From Litomosoides sigmodontis (Eukaryota; Nematoda; Chromadorea; Rhabditida; Onchocercidae): DNA of 64,000 bases. Location of the stretch: assembly GCA_963070105.1 (NCBI GenBank), contig OY718804.1, positions 4,611,317-4,675,316 on the forward strand, given 5' to 3'. This document shows, piece after piece, positions 63,454-64,000 of the stretch (positions are counted from its first letter, which is position 1; the number at the start of each line of letters is the position of its first letter). Position numbers and translations under genes: made by a program. The notes under the pieces are model-generated. The model was not told the origin of the DNA. It was given only the letters and a program-made list of their open reading frames with translations, and did not search any database.

Positions 63454-64000
63454 AAAACGATTCAATTTACAATGATTACAAAAAAGAATGGGAATAATTT
63501 CCTGAACAGTTAAAAATTCTAAAATAATGTTACAGAATATTAACTAAAGCACACATTAGCCTAACTTCACTAAAAAAACTTAAAAAAACTAAAAATCCCA
63601 AGAAAAGGCATAAAAACTAAAAAAATCTAAAACTATTATAAAATGTATCATAGTAAACACGAATAATCTGTGCAAAATTAATCTGGGATTATACGTATTT
63701 TCTTCGTTTATTACAAATAACGTAGCGCATTGTGCGTTATATAAATATTTGCTAATATCTGCAAATATTAAAACGGAGCATAGCCTAAAAAAGGCTCCAA
63801 CCTTAACTATATGATTGGAGAGCAGCTTGAAAATCCTTAAAATTAAAATTCGAGTATAAAAAGATTAAATGAATACCATATTGTTATATAAAGCTAAATA
63901 CTAAAAGTCCAATGAATTGTTATTTCCGAAATAACTGTATGCGGCAATATCAATATATAGTACAATTTATCGAATAATTTTCACAGCTTACAACCAAAAT
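63454..64000. other. AT-rich end of window
   Basis: No ORF or RNA feature recognised. May be an intron of the membrane-protein gene. Confidence 0.4.

Noticed and set aside
1..64000. CRISPR arrays, operons or prophage
   Set aside because: No regularly spaced repeats of that type; genes are spliced and the tRNA has eukaryotic internal promoters.

Overview
The window is eukaryotic and most likely nematode. It is AT-rich, coding sequence is broken into many short exons, and introns (about 44-60 bp up to a few hundred) usually end in TTTCAG or TTTTAG. Several families point the same way: CPG4-like Cys-rich secreted proteins, C-type and SUEL-like lectins, and a GNAT enzyme with a YitH/HolE-type second half. 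Compactness and composition would fit a clade I nematode such as Trichinella, but that is an inference. No bacterial-style operons, IS elements or CRISPR arrays were seen.

Left third (about 1.3-24.0 kb) is a segmentally duplicated block. Three copies of one gene family lie here: A (+, 1325-4120), B (-, 12963-9552) and C (+, 15934-17400, a pseudogene). Each carries the two-exon zinc-binding domain typical of the N-terminus of ZSWIM3/FAR1-type transposase-derived proteins. A and B also carry an upstream acidic exon with a PIDLSIK motif that matches the CtBP co-repressor binding consensus. In B a 308-320 bp in-frame tandem duplication doubles that motif. Flanking B and C is a pair of inverted arms (5229-8692 and 20568-24031). 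Both are 3464 bp, have no net length difference and differ at only about ten or so noted positions. Each arm holds a multi-exon gene with SUEL-lectin-like cysteine patterns; the two copies are transcribed away from each other.

Middle third (24-44 kb) holds single-copy genes, all on the minus strand apart from a tRNA: a four-EF-hand calmodulin-like protein (25.3-27.6 kb), SDS22/PPP1R7 (31.1-33.0 kb), a C-type lectin (35.0-37.2 kb), tRNA-Val(UAC) on the plus strand (38837-38909), and a gene joining a BED zinc finger to a BESS-like C-terminus (40.7-43.9 kb), an architecture like insect BEAF-32.

Right third (45-64 kb) has two facing Cys-rich secreted protein genes (45.5-47.5 kb + and 50.1-48.5 kb -), a GNAT acetyltransferase gene (52.5-54.9 kb +), ABCE1/RLI (61.5-56.8 kb -), and the 3' part of an unrecognised gene ending in two membrane helices (63.5-62.3 kb -). 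Housekeeping genes (SDS22, ABCE1, tRNA) anchor the right two thirds as ordinary chromosome. The unusual region is the left third. Exon boundaries were read by eye from GT/AG signals and reading-frame phase, so several first exons are missing or uncertain.
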